A program made the position numbers and the translations under genes. From Adiantum capillus-veneris (lineage: Eukaryota; Streptophyta; Polypodiopsida; Polypodiales; Pteridaceae), in NCBI GenBank assembly GCA_014529385.2, contig CM043967.1, positions 3,122,001 to 3,186,000 of the forward strand: DNA of 64,000 bases, given 5' to 3'. Within the stretch, counting starts at the first letter, position 1; every line of letters starts with the position of its first letter. The notes under the pieces were generated by a model. The model worked only from the letters and a program-made list of their open reading frames with translations, was not told the origin of the DNA and did not search any database. This document shows, piece after piece, positions 10,311 to 22,015 of this stretch.

Positions 10311-11562
10311 CATTCTCACTCATCGCATTGGAGATTCGACTACACCATTGTGATAGGCTTGGAGATACCTAGGCAACAATGCCAAGCATACCACACAAAA
10401 AAAAGCATGCATTGGTACATGTAAAGTTGGTCGATGCCAAGAGTGGTTTTGGAGGGTGATATGGCTACACGTAGGTGCATGGCAAGGTGCAAAAGAAGGT
10501 ATAAAGGCCTTGGGCAGGCAAGTGGCAGTGGGGACGTATGCATGATGCAATTGTTTAGGCCAAGAAGTACCTAAAAAGTGTCAGTTGGGATGGAGAGTCA
10601 AAGTATCCGAAGTGTTGGGAGAGTGCCCTGGAATGTACTGTTCAAGATGCTCCAGAAGTTGGTTAAGATGGCTCATCAAACGGAGCCACCGTGTGAAAGG
10701 TAGAGGTCTCCAAAGTTGGAAGGTTTTGCAGAACCCTGACGGACAGGGCAAGTATGGACGGGTGGCTAGAGATGGGTTAGCATATGGGATTTGAATGCTC
10801 AAGTTGTGGGGCATGTCGGTCTCCACGAATCATCAATCAGAGCTCCAGGGGGAAAGTTATGTCCTGTGGAAGCTTTGTCGGGGATCGAGTGTGTGCCCAC
10901 TTGAAAACATCAAAAAAAGTGAGCTTAGACCAGATTTTAGAGGGTAACCCATGTTACGTGAAGTGACAGGAATTAACAGCTCAACAATTGGAGCTATGGT
11001 GATTGAGGTATCTATGTTGGAAGTTTGGTCGTAGTTGCCTGTTGAGGAGTCCCATATGTTTTTTCTCAGTTTTTAGTAGCCCTAATTGATGGCCCCGATG
11101 AAGTCCAAATGCGGAAGGGGCTGTGTAGGTCAAATCAAGGAATGGGGTCTACCAGTGGGATAACTACGGTAGGAGCAAACCGAGTTTTTTTCCACTTTTG
11201 TGACTTGCTATTCAAGGGTGTGAAGTGGCCGGAATGCGGCAAAGTTCTCAAGGTTTGAAGTTGACAAGGGTATAGATCGAGGAGATGGATGTTTGCCAAA
11301 CCCGAGCACATAGAGCACCAACAACATGGGATACATGGGTTAGAAAACTTCTTGGTTATAAATTGCAAAGGAAAAAAGTTGGCTGGAGGCTGGAGGCTTT
11401 CGGAAACAAAAATTGATCATAGAATTCATTCACTTAATTGGAGATGACAAAAGAAGGGAAAGGGGGGGGGGGGGGGGTGTTCAAAGCAAGCATCAACACC
11501 ACCACATGGGGGAAGCCTTTTTTAGAAAGTGATTGTGAAGAAAAAAGCGGAGTTTTTTCTTC

Positions 11563-11593
<31 letters not shown>

Positions 11594-12329
11594 GGTTCTC
11601 AGATGTCGAAGAGGGGTCTTTTTTTGAGAAGGCCAAAAGAAGAGTTTTTTCCTGGAAGACCATTATCACGAAGGGTGATCATATACAGCTGGAAGCATTG
11701 CAAAGCTTATGGTGCAGCAGGGAGCGAAAGAGGGCTCGCCCACATGTCTTTTTGCAAAGTAAAGCTTGGATGGTGTACTGTTTGTCCCAACCGTGTTTTG
11801 GTGCTAGTGCCCGTGTAGAGAAGTCTTTTTGAGGAAATAGGGCCCACATTACCCCGTGTTGGTGTTGATTCTCCCCTTCCCCCCTTCTCTTTCTCCTACT
11901 CTCGTCTTGTGCCCGCAGTGTTGGCTTGTGGAAGTGTGTGCCCACTCAAATGAGTGGCTCTTTTGTGCAAAGAGAGTGAATCAGAGAATGGGTGTGTAGT
12001 GAGAGGTTAGAGATTGATACCGGTGGAATATTAGTGCAGTGTGGTGTTCTGTCAATGCGTGTGTGTGTCATGTTGTGTGCAAATGGCGGTTTGCTGGTGT
12101 GACTGAGTTGTTCGAAGGTGTTTTTCAAGTGGATTGGGCTGTTGTGCATATCCTGGGCTATAGAGAGGCAATTTGTTTCTGTGTCGGGTGTGTTCCCCCT
12201 TTCCTCCTCTCTAGCATGTTAACGCATCTATGAGCTATCTGTGGTCATAATAAGAGCTACTGAGGACCATGCTGATTGCTCTCGACTAAGTGTAAAGAAG
12301 AAATTTTTGGCTTGGTTGACATGGAATCT
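10311..12329. other. No gene recognised; two long G-tracts
   Basis: G-tracts at 11461-11477 and 11573-11595 disrupt any frame. The stretch could be the remainder of a long LTR plus leader preceding the gag remnant at 12330, but I found no primer binding site to prove this. Confidence 0.35.
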
Positions 12330-13200
12330 TGAAGCTATGGGCCAATTTTGATAGGTGATGAGAGTCCAGACAAGTGGATTATAGATTTTGAGTTGTATAT
12401 GATGTTGTCACTGTGTATGCGAAACAAGGACAGCAAGATGCAGACATTTCCTTTGGTGATGCACAGTAAAGCAAAGGTATGGTATGAAGCTTTGGAAGGT
12501 GAGGCGAGACATGCTTAGCCGGCTCTAGGACACGCTTCCTACAAGAGATCGTAAAGAGGCATCCCAAGTCAAGATGGATATGAAACTGAAGGCGCACAAA
12601 TAGGATGTAACTGAATAGTTTAGTGTGTTTTTTAATCGCTTTGAAGTGTGTTGGGCAGAGTTAGCGATCGGCATGCAATTGGCTAATAACGATGACTTCA
12701 AGCTGGATAAATTCATTGCGTGCCTACATCTTAAAGTGAGGGAAAAAGTGGATTTTGAGAGCCCAGAAAATTACAATGGTGCAGTGGCCATTTCAAAGTG
12801 AAAAAGCGGAAAAATAAAAAACAAGATCGAGTAGGGCGTATCGGGCTATGAAGCGGTAATCCCTACCTAGCCCCAAGATCCAAGAGATGATGTTCATGAC
12901 AAGAACCATAGGAATCGAGGTGTAGCCATTGTGCCACAAAATTGGGCGCGAACCGTGCAAGGTTTGTATGAGAAAATGCTAAAATTGTGACTAAGCGGGA
13001 TGGATAGATGTCAACCAAGAGGAGCAAGGGGTAGGGCAAGGCCATTGCCTAAGAAGTATTACAATTGCAATGAATGACATTGTGCGCTAGATTTTCCTCA
13101 TCCACCAAGAGAAAGAGGCGGTATCTATCTGTTGTTTGGTAGAGGTAGAGTCCAAGCACAACTCAGTGGCCCGAGAGGACAAGTAGTCAAGAACTAGGTG
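12330..13200 (+). pseudogene. Decayed Ty3-type gag with degenerate CCHC knuckle
   Basis: The plus-strand translation, with several stops, reads GDESPDKWIIDFELYM, then KAKVWYEALEGEARHA. This is the pattern of the retrotransposon gag core (a tryptophan followed by the WY..L segment). Further on (13040-13110) comes a basic stretch and KKYYNCNE-stop-HCALDF, a CCHC zinc knuckle in which the first Cys is Tyr and the Gly codon is TGA. At least four in-frame stops and small shifts make it non-functional. No protease or RT follows, so only the gag end of the element survives here. It may belong to the element whose LTR starts at 9971, but then the LTR and leader would be unusually long. Confidence 0.5.
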
Positions 13201-13901
13201 GAACTAGGTCATTAAAAACATCATTATGATTCTTGTTCCTCTTAGATGTAGTCCATGGTAGCCTGGATAGTTTTGGGGAAGAGATAATACTTTCATAATA
13301 TCCACTAGGATGGATTTAGAAAAAACATATTAACTCCATTAGAAAGAATTGCATTCCAATCCTCCATAAGCATGGTCTGTTTTTGGGAGAAAAAAGGTTT
13401 GATAACAAATTCGATTACAATTGCGACTCTCCAAAGACGTGGTAGCAAATCAATTCCAGCTTGCACTTTAGATATTTCTGATTTGTTTGTAACCACAAAT
13501 GGACTTATGTTACATGAACAATCGAAACATTGTCTCTGCTTGGGATTTTGTTCGCTCGAAAAAACTTGCTCGGGATATAGTAAGACTCGAAGTTGAGAGC
13601 CTACTCTTGCCTATGGAATGCAAATCTAACCAAGAGCCACGCTTCAATGCTTAAGCTTGCCATCTTCTTCATCTTCATTACTATGCTATTATGCTATGCT
13701 AAGCGAGAAGAGTAATGATAAGTGAGGAACTATTTCTTTCTCCTATGTATGATTCTTCTCTCTTCCCTACCCTCATTCCCTGCTAGCTCTCTCCACCTTC
13801 GAAGGTGTTTGAAGCCTTAGGACTGAGGCTTGGGATAGTTAATGCTTAATCAAACACTTTAGTTCATTGTTGTAGAGGATATTATGTTGTGGACGTTTGG
13901 A

Positions 13902-13954
<53 letters not shown>

Positions 13955-14055
13955 TTTTGTTTTAGGAGTCAGGTAAGGCAATCCTGGTCGTTCCCCTCAT
14001 ACACCAAAGAAGTGCACGAGAAGAACGACCAAGACTATGCACCCAAGCTCCTAGG

Positions 14056-14109
<54 letters not shown>

Positions 14110-14302
14110 GGGGGTGTGTGTGCGCGCTCTAATAATTAGCGAAAAATGGTATAACCTTTCTATCACCCAAGTGTGGTAGATTGGTTATGCCATTTCCCTC
14201 TTGAATAACAGGCCTTGAGTTCAACTCTCCTCGTCGGCTAGATCTTTAAGGTCTCTTGGGATAGTTTCCTACGACATCAAAACTCTCTCGTCTTCTTCTT
14301 CT

Positions 14303-14356
<54 letters not shown>

Positions 14357-14506
14357 GCTCACCAATGTTCGAACCCCTTTCTATAGAGGTTCCAAGAGGA
14401 GATTTTGAAATTTAACAATTTTTTTCCAATTTTACACTATCTTCCTCAAAATCTAGGCCGGATTTTTTCTGTTTCCTCTTCGATTCAACCGGATTTCAAA
14501 GCTCGT
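13201..14506. repeat. Intergenic DNA with three TC microsatellites
   Basis: (CT)n runs occupy 13903-13951, 14060-14107 and 14300-14339, the last continuing into (CA)n to about 14356. The 305-350 bp spacing of the runs and the partly similar flanks suggest copies of one repeat. No gene is visible. Confidence 0.7.
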
Positions 14507-14876
14507 TCAATACTCAGCCCATTGCATCTTCTGGATCCTCGACTTTTTTCCTTGAAAGAAGCTAGCAATAGTTCCTGCCGCCCCCTTGAGCTTGTTTTCA
14601 AGTTGTAGAGCAGCCAGTGCTTGAACTCCTTGCTTGCCAGAGATAGCGCCAATGTCGCCAGAAAACCTAGAGACATTGTGTCTGCTTCCAGAGTCTCTGG
14701 GAAGATCCAAACGGGGGCTAATTTCTTTTTCACAGGTCATGATGTTGTGATAATCTCCAGGAAGTGACCTGTTTAGACTACACAATGCCAATTGATGCAC
14801 CTCCATCCTTAAAATGTTGTCTTTCTGGTTGCATCCACATGCGCTCGGACGTCCCTCCGGGCCATGGATAATGTTC
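14507..14876 (-). CDS. STI-like: STICHEL-like protein, terminal exon
   Basis: After a TTTCTGTCAG acceptor at 14877 the exon joins in phase to the CCG of the previous exon. It reads RNIIHGPEGRPSACGCNQKD and later LQLENKLKGAAGTIASFFQ, ending KMQWAEY and TGA at 14507-14509. The segment is polar and poorly conserved apart from the short Leu-rich stretch, as expected for the tail of a STICHEL protein. Together the four exons encode 602 residues plus the stop, with all three junction phases agreeing, which strongly supports the model. Confidence 0.75.
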
Positions 14877-15083
14877 CTGACAGAAACAAATCAATTCTGT
14901 TTACTCAAAGCCAGTTCAACAAGTGAGTGCGTAAGCAAGCATTCAATTCAACTTGGTTCTCTATTCATGTGATAGAGGTGTGGCTATCCCTGGCACTTTC
15001 GTCTATTATTAACTGAACCTGTTACATGGGTAGGGGACTTTCATGGCAACGACAATGGTTCAATTAAGAGTCTCTCAGCTTAC

Positions 15084-15723
15084 CGGCTCACTTCATGGGC
15101 CTCGTCACATAATTCATGTGTGCAAGAATTGAGTGACATTCTGTTGAGCTCCACAACCTCTTTGACCTCTTCGCACGTCCACGTCCAATCATGCGCATGC
15201 AATCGATGGGTCCTGGCTGTGGGTATGACTGGCAGAGCTGCTTTAGGGTTCTGAAGCACTGCCTCCTTGCAGCACATCTGGACTGCGGTAGAGGAGGGCA
15301 GAAAAATGTCTACATCATCACATATCCAAGCTTTGTCCAGCTGCTCCTCCGATTCCAAAACCTTTGCTTCAACCAAATTTTTCCTGGTAGATAAACATTT
15401 TGTGGAGTTTGTCTCGCAATTCTCCTGTAGTTCCTTTAGAGTGGAGGCACCAGAAGGTTGTGGTATGGTGAAGAGATGTTCCAGGCCATCGTATGATTGT
15501 GGCCTATCACAACAATCCTCAATTGACAAAGTCATCTTGGGATCGCTTTGCGCTGGAAATGTGAGAAACCCTTGTTCAAAATCATGTTGAGGATTGAAGC
15601 TGAATTCAACAGCCACAGGACACCCTAACGCCGTTTCAAACAGGTCTGAGATATTCCTCCAAAATCTCTCACACCGTGTTTTATGTTCAGGATGGACAAA
15701 CTCCAGATGGACTCTAGCACTCA
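15084..15723 (-). CDS. STI-like: STICHEL-like protein, exon with C-terminal alpha/beta domain
   Basis: The exon begins after a TTTGAAG acceptor and completes the previous codon (G/TG). It reads VSARVHLEFVHPEHKTRCE, then RFWRNISDLFETALGCPVAV. This segment resembles the C-terminal region of plant STICHEL and STICHEL-like proteins, where a strand-helix-strand unit follows the AAA and pol III gamma-like parts. The rest (DWTWTCEEVKEVVELNRMSL) is family-specific linker. It ends AGCCG before a GTAAGC donor at 15083. Codons are uninterrupted, unlike the surrounding transposons, so the exon appears to be under selection. Confidence 0.8.
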
Positions 15724-15806
15724 CTTCAAACCATACACACTGAGTCAGAATACTGAGACGAGCAACATTTTATTAGCACTAGGAACACAGGAACTCACGT
15801 GCATAC

Positions 15807-16388
15807 CGTCATGAATGGAAATGGAAACAAGTTTCCCATGCCCATGTAAAGATTGACGTAGACGAAAGGGCCGACAATTCTGCACCACTGTGGACCAGAT
15901 ATCGGCCAGCTTGCTTGCACTCAACTCATGCTCTTTCCTGGGTTTCCCTAAAGAGAGATTGCAGGAAACTGCACCCAGAGTTTTGAGTTTTCTGTCCTTG
16001 GCTGGGTCTTTCTCAACAATGTGAACATTCAACTCAGCAACAGAGACCAAATCGTCTTGCTCGTCTGCCAGCAGTGCCTTCAGGATCGGGGTATCAGAGT
16101 TTCTTGATGAGCCATATATCTCAAAATCACCTGCCTGAAAACTTCGCGTTGGTGATAAGAACTCGGTGCCTATTCTTCCTAGCTTGCTGTCAATTATCGT
16201 CATGGGGCTAACTGCAACACTCGTGTCAGCACCTGGCGCACAGAGCATGCATGATTGATCTGGACCAAGCTGCAAAAGTGTGGCTGTTAACCAAGTCATT
16301 CTGTCATTTGTCGACTGCCGGAGTTGCTTCTCTCCCTCTGAAAGTATCATAACTGCCTTGCGAAGTCTCTCCAGCTTGTTCTTTGAAA
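15807..16388 (-). CDS. STI-like: STICHEL-like protein, central exon
   Basis: After a GTTACAG acceptor at 16389 it reads SKNKLERLRKAVMILSEGEK and QLRQSTNDRMTWLTATLLQL. This is the diagnostic STICHEL segment that follows the pol III gamma-like region (…LSEAEKQLR.S.DR.TWLTA.LLQL in the family). It continues to KLVSISIHDG and a donor GTATGC at 15806. STICHEL family proteins are DnaX-related AAA proteins of land plants; in Arabidopsis the founding member acts in trichome branching. The clear family motif and the clean frame make this the best-supported host gene in the window. Confidence 0.88.
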
Positions 16389-16458
16389 CTGTAACAAGAT
16401 TATTTCATTTACTGTCCTACAAGTGTCAACTGTCTTCACAAGGTAGTTTATTACTTAC

Positions 16459-16675
16459 GAGTTCGCCTTCGAAAGAAGCCCTCTCTTTGTTCTTCTGTAA
16501 ATCGATAGCTTCCTGCAAGTACATCAATGATCAAGGTAGCCATCTGGCACATTAAAGAGAGCGGTTGCACTCCTGCATCCACCAGTTCCCTTGCCTTGCT
16601 TACTGTGTTAAACGTGTCTCCCCGCAGTGCTGAATCTAGCAAACGCAGCATTTGGCCCTCAGAGGCAGAACCAAC
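16459..16675 (-). CDS. STI-like: STICHEL-like protein, exon with pol III gamma-like helices
   Basis: The exon starts after TCTAGTGCAG at 16676 (phase 0). It reads VGSASEGQMLRLLDSALRGD, then ARELVDAGVQPLSLMCQMAT and IIDVLAGSYRFTEEQREGFF, ending with a GTAAGT donor at 16458. This is the helical domain III-like region that follows the ATPase in DnaX-type proteins. The P-loop ATPase exons expected upstream (higher coordinates) are absent. After about 420 bp of intron, LTR debris begins near 17100. Either a giant transposon-filled intron separates them, or the gene has been truncated. Confidence 0.85.
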
Positions 16676-17099
16676 CTGCACTAGATTCACATAACATGAG
16701 TAATTGAAAAGGAGAAGGATATGTTTAGAAAACTGTCACGGCCATGGCATCAGACTAAACTAACACTTACAAAAGCAAGCACTTGCTGGAAAAAACATGT
16801 CTTTTCTAGAAATGATCAGCTTCTATAATTGCAGTGGCTGGTTACACGCTGCCCCAGACAGGGACGATGCTTGTTTGCTGCCAAACACTTTACCTTTACA
16901 CCTATCTTGGCCAAAAAGGAAAGTCTGGCGATCTCTGGTGAACATAGACACAATGGATAATGGTCAGCAAAATGGGCTAAGTCAGTGCAGGCTAACAGAT
17001 AGCCGGGTCAGTAATAGCGCAACCTCTGGGTGTCGATTCCACAATTGCAGGCAAGCACTGTAACAGACTTGGACACTCCAAGTCAAAAATCTACCGCGA

Positions 17100-17480
17100 C
17101 AGCACAAAATAACCACTTCAAAACAGTTCACAGTTCACAATTTATTCGACACTGACCCGGCGGAGTTCCGTGCCTAGAGATATTGGCCCCAAAGACTGGT
17201 GCCTCTTTCGGTATTTCTTTTTGTATTAATCTGAGTTCAAAGTACAAGAGTGCGGGCAGGCGTTCACACTCAAGACTCTGCATCCAGATGCTCTGAGTTG
17301 TGAGTGGCCTACCCACTTATTTAAAGAGTACAAGGGATGCCAAAAGCAGAGCCCCAAAAGCTTCTTTTAAAAGCGGAAAACTTAAAAGTTTTCATAAATA
17401 AAGCAGAAGGAATCTCTCCCTCTCAAGCTCTTATGCTTTAATAACATAAAGCAGCCTTCCAAGCTAAGCCAAGGCCACTG
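17100..17480 (-). mobile_element. Partial LTR related to the G2 family
   Basis: On the minus strand it reads, in the order of the G2 LTR, a 'TTTGGGGCTCTG' and 'GGCATCCCTTGTA' type segment, then AAAGAAATACCGAAAGAGGC and TTGGGGCCAATATCTCTAGG. The same blocks occur in order at 46020-46215 and 56165-56395. No internal region is attached. Confidence 0.7.
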
Positions 17481-17849
17481 TCACACATGACCACTGATCA
17501 TTTGTAAGATGGCATGGTGTGTCCAGGCCGTCTCTGTACAGAGAGGCCGAGAGAGTGAATGGCCTCTGTGCTGCTTGTCACACAAGGCAGCACATGAGTT
17601 GCAAGTTATAAGCCCATCCTCAAATCAGCATGCATTTCGATTGGGCGAGGGGGAGGGCTTTACCCCTCCGACGGGAGACTGGAGAAGGTGGCTATGAGCT
17701 GGAGGGATACATCAGCTCCTTTTCGACATGTCGGCGGTCCTGTTTGACAGCACCTGTGCAGGGAAATTACAATCTCTCCCTAAGACGCATCCTATAGATC
17801 TCGAGATCTCTTCTAATTGTAATAAGGTACAGAATGGTGAGAATGTTTA

Positions 17850-18433
17850 CCCTTACAGAAATTATATAAGGGATGGCTACCTTTACAGTCACCAAGCATC
17901 TTTGTGGAAGCACCACTAAGACAAAAGATTATGGATAAAACGCATGCTTCTCTTTATGCAGGTCACCAAGGTATTTTGTCTACAACTGAAGCTCGAGAAC
18001 GTCACTTCTTTTGAGAGAAAAACATTGTTGCATCTCCTCCAAGCAACAGACAGGTTTAGGGAGAGACAGAGCCACATATGCCCATGTATGACTGCTGAGT
18101 GCTCTCCTAGGCCTGCACCAACTGTGGGATGCTCTACCTCTGCATGGATCAGCTCTGGATAGCTGCCCTACGGAAAAAACGCTACGGAAATGACCATCGC
18201 CCATCATGAGGGCTGCTCCTGAGAAAGTGTCTCCAGCCTACCTTTACCATCACCAAGCATCTTTGTGGAAGCACCACGGAGACAGAAGATTATGAATGAA
18301 ATGCATACTTCTCATTACGTGAGGTCCAAAGGTATTTTGTCTACAATTAAAGCTCTAGAATGTCAGATCTTTTGAGAGCAAAACATTGTTGCATCTCTTT
18401 CTAGCACCAAGATAAATTTAGGGAGAGAAATGT
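17850..18433 (+). pseudogene. Ty3 integrase zinc-finger remnant, tandemly duplicated
   Basis: 17868-17990 reads RDGYLYSHQASLWKHH and, after a shift, YAGHQGILSTTEARER. This matches the region before and within the HHCC finger of G4 (RDGYLYHHQA, YAGHRGILPTT). The block from CACCAAGCATCTTTGTGGAA to GGTTTAGGGAGAGA (17891-18064) is repeated at 18247-18426 at roughly 85% identity by eye. Several stops are present in both copies. The second copy is cut by LINE A and resumes at about 23206. Confidence 0.6.
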
Positions 18434-19157
18434 AATGAAATGAAATGTTATATTAACATCTTCCGAAGGCCATAATGACCTATGAGACCAAAGATCATGG
18501 TGAATCTGATACGAGGTCTGGATAAAAAGAAAGAAACTAACTAAACGGAAACACTACTAGAGCTATAAAAGTAAAAGGTAGGTATCAAGAGCCTAAGAGG
18601 TTTAAGGAGAGAGAAAATGAAATGAAATGTTATATTAAACGTCTTCAAAAGACCAAAATGACCTATGAGACCAAACTGATGCAATCTTGGTGGATTTGAT
18701 ACAATGTCTGGGTACAAAATAAAAATGAAAATGAAAATGAAGTAAAGTGAAAAACTAAAACCATCATCATCATCATCAATGTCTAAGAATGCCCGGCATC
18801 AGGCATTGTCCGAGAAAGTATTGCATCCGTCGCTAAAGAGCATCTTCAAAGTCCACCTCTGTAAATAGTCGTACTAGACGTCTCCCTTGTCGTGCTAGAA
18901 TAGTCATGAGCCTCTGATGGACCCTCCGCCGATGTCATGGTCGCCCTCGTAGACGTGGGCATCTAGCTCTTTCGAGGTCAATGGCTCTGTCAACTAGTAT
19001 ACCTCTGGTATAGGTGGGCTCTGAAGTCTGCTGTGAAGCTTGCTCATTTGATTGCCGAGTCTCTGCTCTAAAGAAGTCAGTGATCTCCCTCTGATCTCCC
19101 TCTGTAAATGTCTCCCACTGCCTAATCTAGCAAAAACAACCCGAGGCATCTCTGATC

Positions 19158-19900
19158 CTAATATCTCATGACACTAGCCAGCGGTCCAAAGCCCTCTCTA
19201 AATAGACAATGAAAGCGGCCTCGTATCTCATAGTATACCGGACAATGACTTATGTGATGTAACTCTGTCTCTGGCTCTATATGACACAATTGGCAAATCC
19301 TGGCCTTTGCTGGTACTCTCCTAAATCTGTCAGTCTCAATCTCTAACGAATGCGATGATGTGAGCATCTGACCAATAGCACATCGTATCCCATGCGATAA
19401 ATGAGTGTCCATATAGGGAGCTCTGATCACATATCCATCCTCTGTTAGTTGGAGAAGATGCTCTCTATAGAAATCCACCTTCGTGCCCAACTCTTGTGTC
19501 GGTTGTATTTATGTGCTCTTGGTATCAAGCTGAATTAGATCCTCATGTATGAGTCTAGTGATCTTTGTCCATGTGAGAGATAGGGAGGGTGCATCCAAGG
19601 ACTCAGGAGTATTGGAGCAGTAGCAGTCTATCCATGCTGAAACCATGTGATTGAAACCATGATGTCATCTGTCCATACCAGCATTTTGTATCCCCCTGTA
19701 GCACTAGCTTTCAAAATGACTCGAGCTAGCCGAGCATATCTGTCTTTGGATTGGTCCCATAAACTATGCATGAAGGATACTGATCTAGTAAGTGCCTTGA
19801 CCACGAGAGGGGGGCAGCTAGCTCGGCTCGAATAATCTAATGTGGCACTGCGGCCTTAGCGTGAATCATCCTTGGGATCATAGAGACTAAAGACCTCTCC
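19158..19900 (-). pseudogene. LINE A C-terminal part with Cys-His motif
   Basis: The frame 19490-19158 reads VDFYREHLLQLTEDGYVIRA, HGIRCAIGQM and then CQLCHIEPETELHHISHCP. The last is a C-x2-C-x8-H-x4-C arrangement of the kind found after the RT in LINEs. The same block recurs in LINE B (CLVCHREPKSELHYICHC) and LINE D (CDMEPETELHYTCHC). Upstream to 19900 the frame is broken by stops. Confidence 0.65.
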
Positions 19901-20812
19901 ATACATCTCCATCATCAGTGCTACCAGATCTGCCATGGTGGTCCACTGAGGGTCCCCATATCTGAACTCCATAAAGCATAGCTGAGGCCACTAGAGTGTC
20001 AAAAGGCCAGAGCTTTGTTCGAGGTTCCTGAAACTGAACCTGCGAACACATCCTCTCCAGACCTCCCAAGGCTGCATAAGCTCTCGTCAGTCTAGTCTCT
20101 GCTGCTCTCCTCAATGAAAACACCGGTCCACTGAAGACTACCCCAAGATAGGTGTATGCATCAGTATACTCCACCATCTCCTGGCCATATGTAAATGTGG
20201 GTATTGACCTCCTGACCCATTGTGGTGTGGTGTTAAACACCATAACCTTGGTTTTCCCCAAGTTAACCGACAATCCACTATCATGTACAAAGCATATAAG
20301 TGATGTTGCATCCCCTTTGGGGAGTCAGAAATCAACACAATATCATCAGCATATAACAATAGTGGGATCCATGTCCCTGCCAACTATGATCCTCTATCAC
20401 CATCCCTCTCAATGTAGTCAAAAACCTCATCCACATACATGCCAAATAGTGTAGGAGATAGCGGGCAACCCTATTTCACCCCGATAGTGGAGTGAACCAA
20501 ATCAGAAATCCCCTCTGGAGTGCGTACATGCCCCACTACTGACCTATATAGAGCCATGATCCCCCAAATCAACTCTGTGGGTAACCCCATCTCCCGCAGT
20601 TTGCGCATCAATCTAGCTCTGGGCACTGTATCGAAGGCTTTGCGGACATCCACAAAGCAATAATAGAGCCGTCTCCCATGTAATCTCCCCTCCTCAATAA
20701 TGGCTCTGAGTGTCAGAATATAATCAAGAGTAGAGAAACCTCTCCTAAACCCCACCTGTCCTGCTGCCCGTACACGCTCTCCCCTTGCTCATCGACTCAA
20801 CTGCTGCCCAGG
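19887..20812 (-). pseudogene. LINE A reverse transcriptase, internally deleted
   Basis: The frames 20755-20471, 20383-20138 and 20273-19887 together give GFRRGFSTLDYILTLRAII, FVDVRKAFDTVPRARLM, KQGCPLSP-like context, LLLYADDIVLISDSPKGMQ and SVNLGKTKVMVFNT. These are the finger, A, B, C and thumb segments of a LINE RT, and the YADD active site is intact. Compared with LINE D, the sequence before GFRRGF is joined near 20812 directly to an upstream LEQDLYKLFLS-type segment, missing roughly 400 bp. Multiple frame breaks show it is dead. Confidence 0.7.
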
Positions 20813-21481
20813 GACGTATGTCCTAGCTCAAAAACAGCTTGTATAAATCCTACTCTAATCGAGCTAGAAACGCCCTCTTCTTCCATCGCACCAAGTGCCA
20901 AGAAGCAATCCGTGACTTCCTCTCGTCTCTCTACACTCCTCATCATACCAGCTATTCTTGGATTTGCTCCCAGAGAGTCGCTACCCAAGCTCAATGTGTG
21001 GGTATGCCTCTACTACTGCATCGTGCAGTGTCTGTCAATATATAAGTGAGCTCCTCTAGAGGTCTCCCCGGATCCTCTTTGCATAAGTGTCTGTATATAC
21101 AATCTATGTAGATAGAATCAATTTCTGAAATAAAAGTGTATCAGGTATGCGTAGATGTCTGTGCCGATCGAGTTGTGCTGAATTGGAATGAGACGGTAAA
21201 CGTGAGGAGGGCATCATCTATTGCTACCCTGAAGGCTTGGTCCCGACTTTAAAGTCCTAAATAGAGGGTATAAATTTGGGCTGAGCCAAAACATAATCCA
21301 CTTTGCTAGCCCAATCCTTGAGGAAAACAGGTAAACCCACTCGATGCTCGAAATATCTGGAGGCCATTCAAGATGGCAAGTCCATGTAAAATCCCCATGT
21401 CTGTCAAATATCCTCCATACCCAGTGTGCTCCTCATCCTGCGAACACCTGGCCAATCCCATATCATTGACATCCAACTCTC

Positions 21482-22010
21482 TCAACATTTCCTCTGAGGT
21501 ATCGTAGAAAGCTGCCTAAGACTGGTCGTCCTGGCATTAAAATCTCCCAGAAGAATGACATCTCCATCCCTAGCGAACACCCACATGTCCTCATCCAATA
21601 TCATGTAGGGTGATTGCCCCTTGGGTGATGCATAATGAGATGTGCTGGGGAAAAATAGCATATTACAATGTAAAGTGGACTCCCTGTCTCCGCTCTCACT
21701 ATGACCCACATATATCTGACCTGCTCATCTCTCCGAACATTATGAATGAGGGGCTGAAGCTCCTCCCTGAATAGGACTGCCACACCTTCGGACCCATGTC
21801 CTCTATACATTGATCTCACATCCTGTCTACAAGTAGTCTCCCAATGGAATCCCATCACTCTAGGTAATGTGCCACTAGGAGTCTAATGCGTCTCCAAGTA
21901 AAAAATAATGTCTCTTCCCTTGAAGCTATCCTCAAATGCGCCTACATCTAGTTTCATTGATCTATTACAATTCCATGCTGCCATTTTTAAGGTTGGTCTC
22001 ATAGGTCTCT
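21482..22010 (-). pseudogene. LINE A apurinic-type endonuclease
   Basis: Reading from about 22000 down: MAAWNCNRSMKLDVGAFED, then FYLETH followed by a stop, then GVAVLFREELQPLIHN, VRYMWVIV, ICYFSP and VILLGDFNARTT. The ETH and GDFNAR boxes are catalytic boxes of the APE-type endonuclease of LINEs, which nicks target DNA to prime reverse transcription. Two frames and at least one stop interrupt the domain. Confidence 0.65.
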
Positions 22011-22015
22011 CACCA

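Noticed and set aside
10320-11368. Several 60-80 residue frames on both strands
   Set aside because: No start context, motif or codon pattern; they conflict with each other.
17509-17697. 62-residue frame next to the solo LTR
   Set aside because: No recognisable motif, probably LTR or flanking debris.
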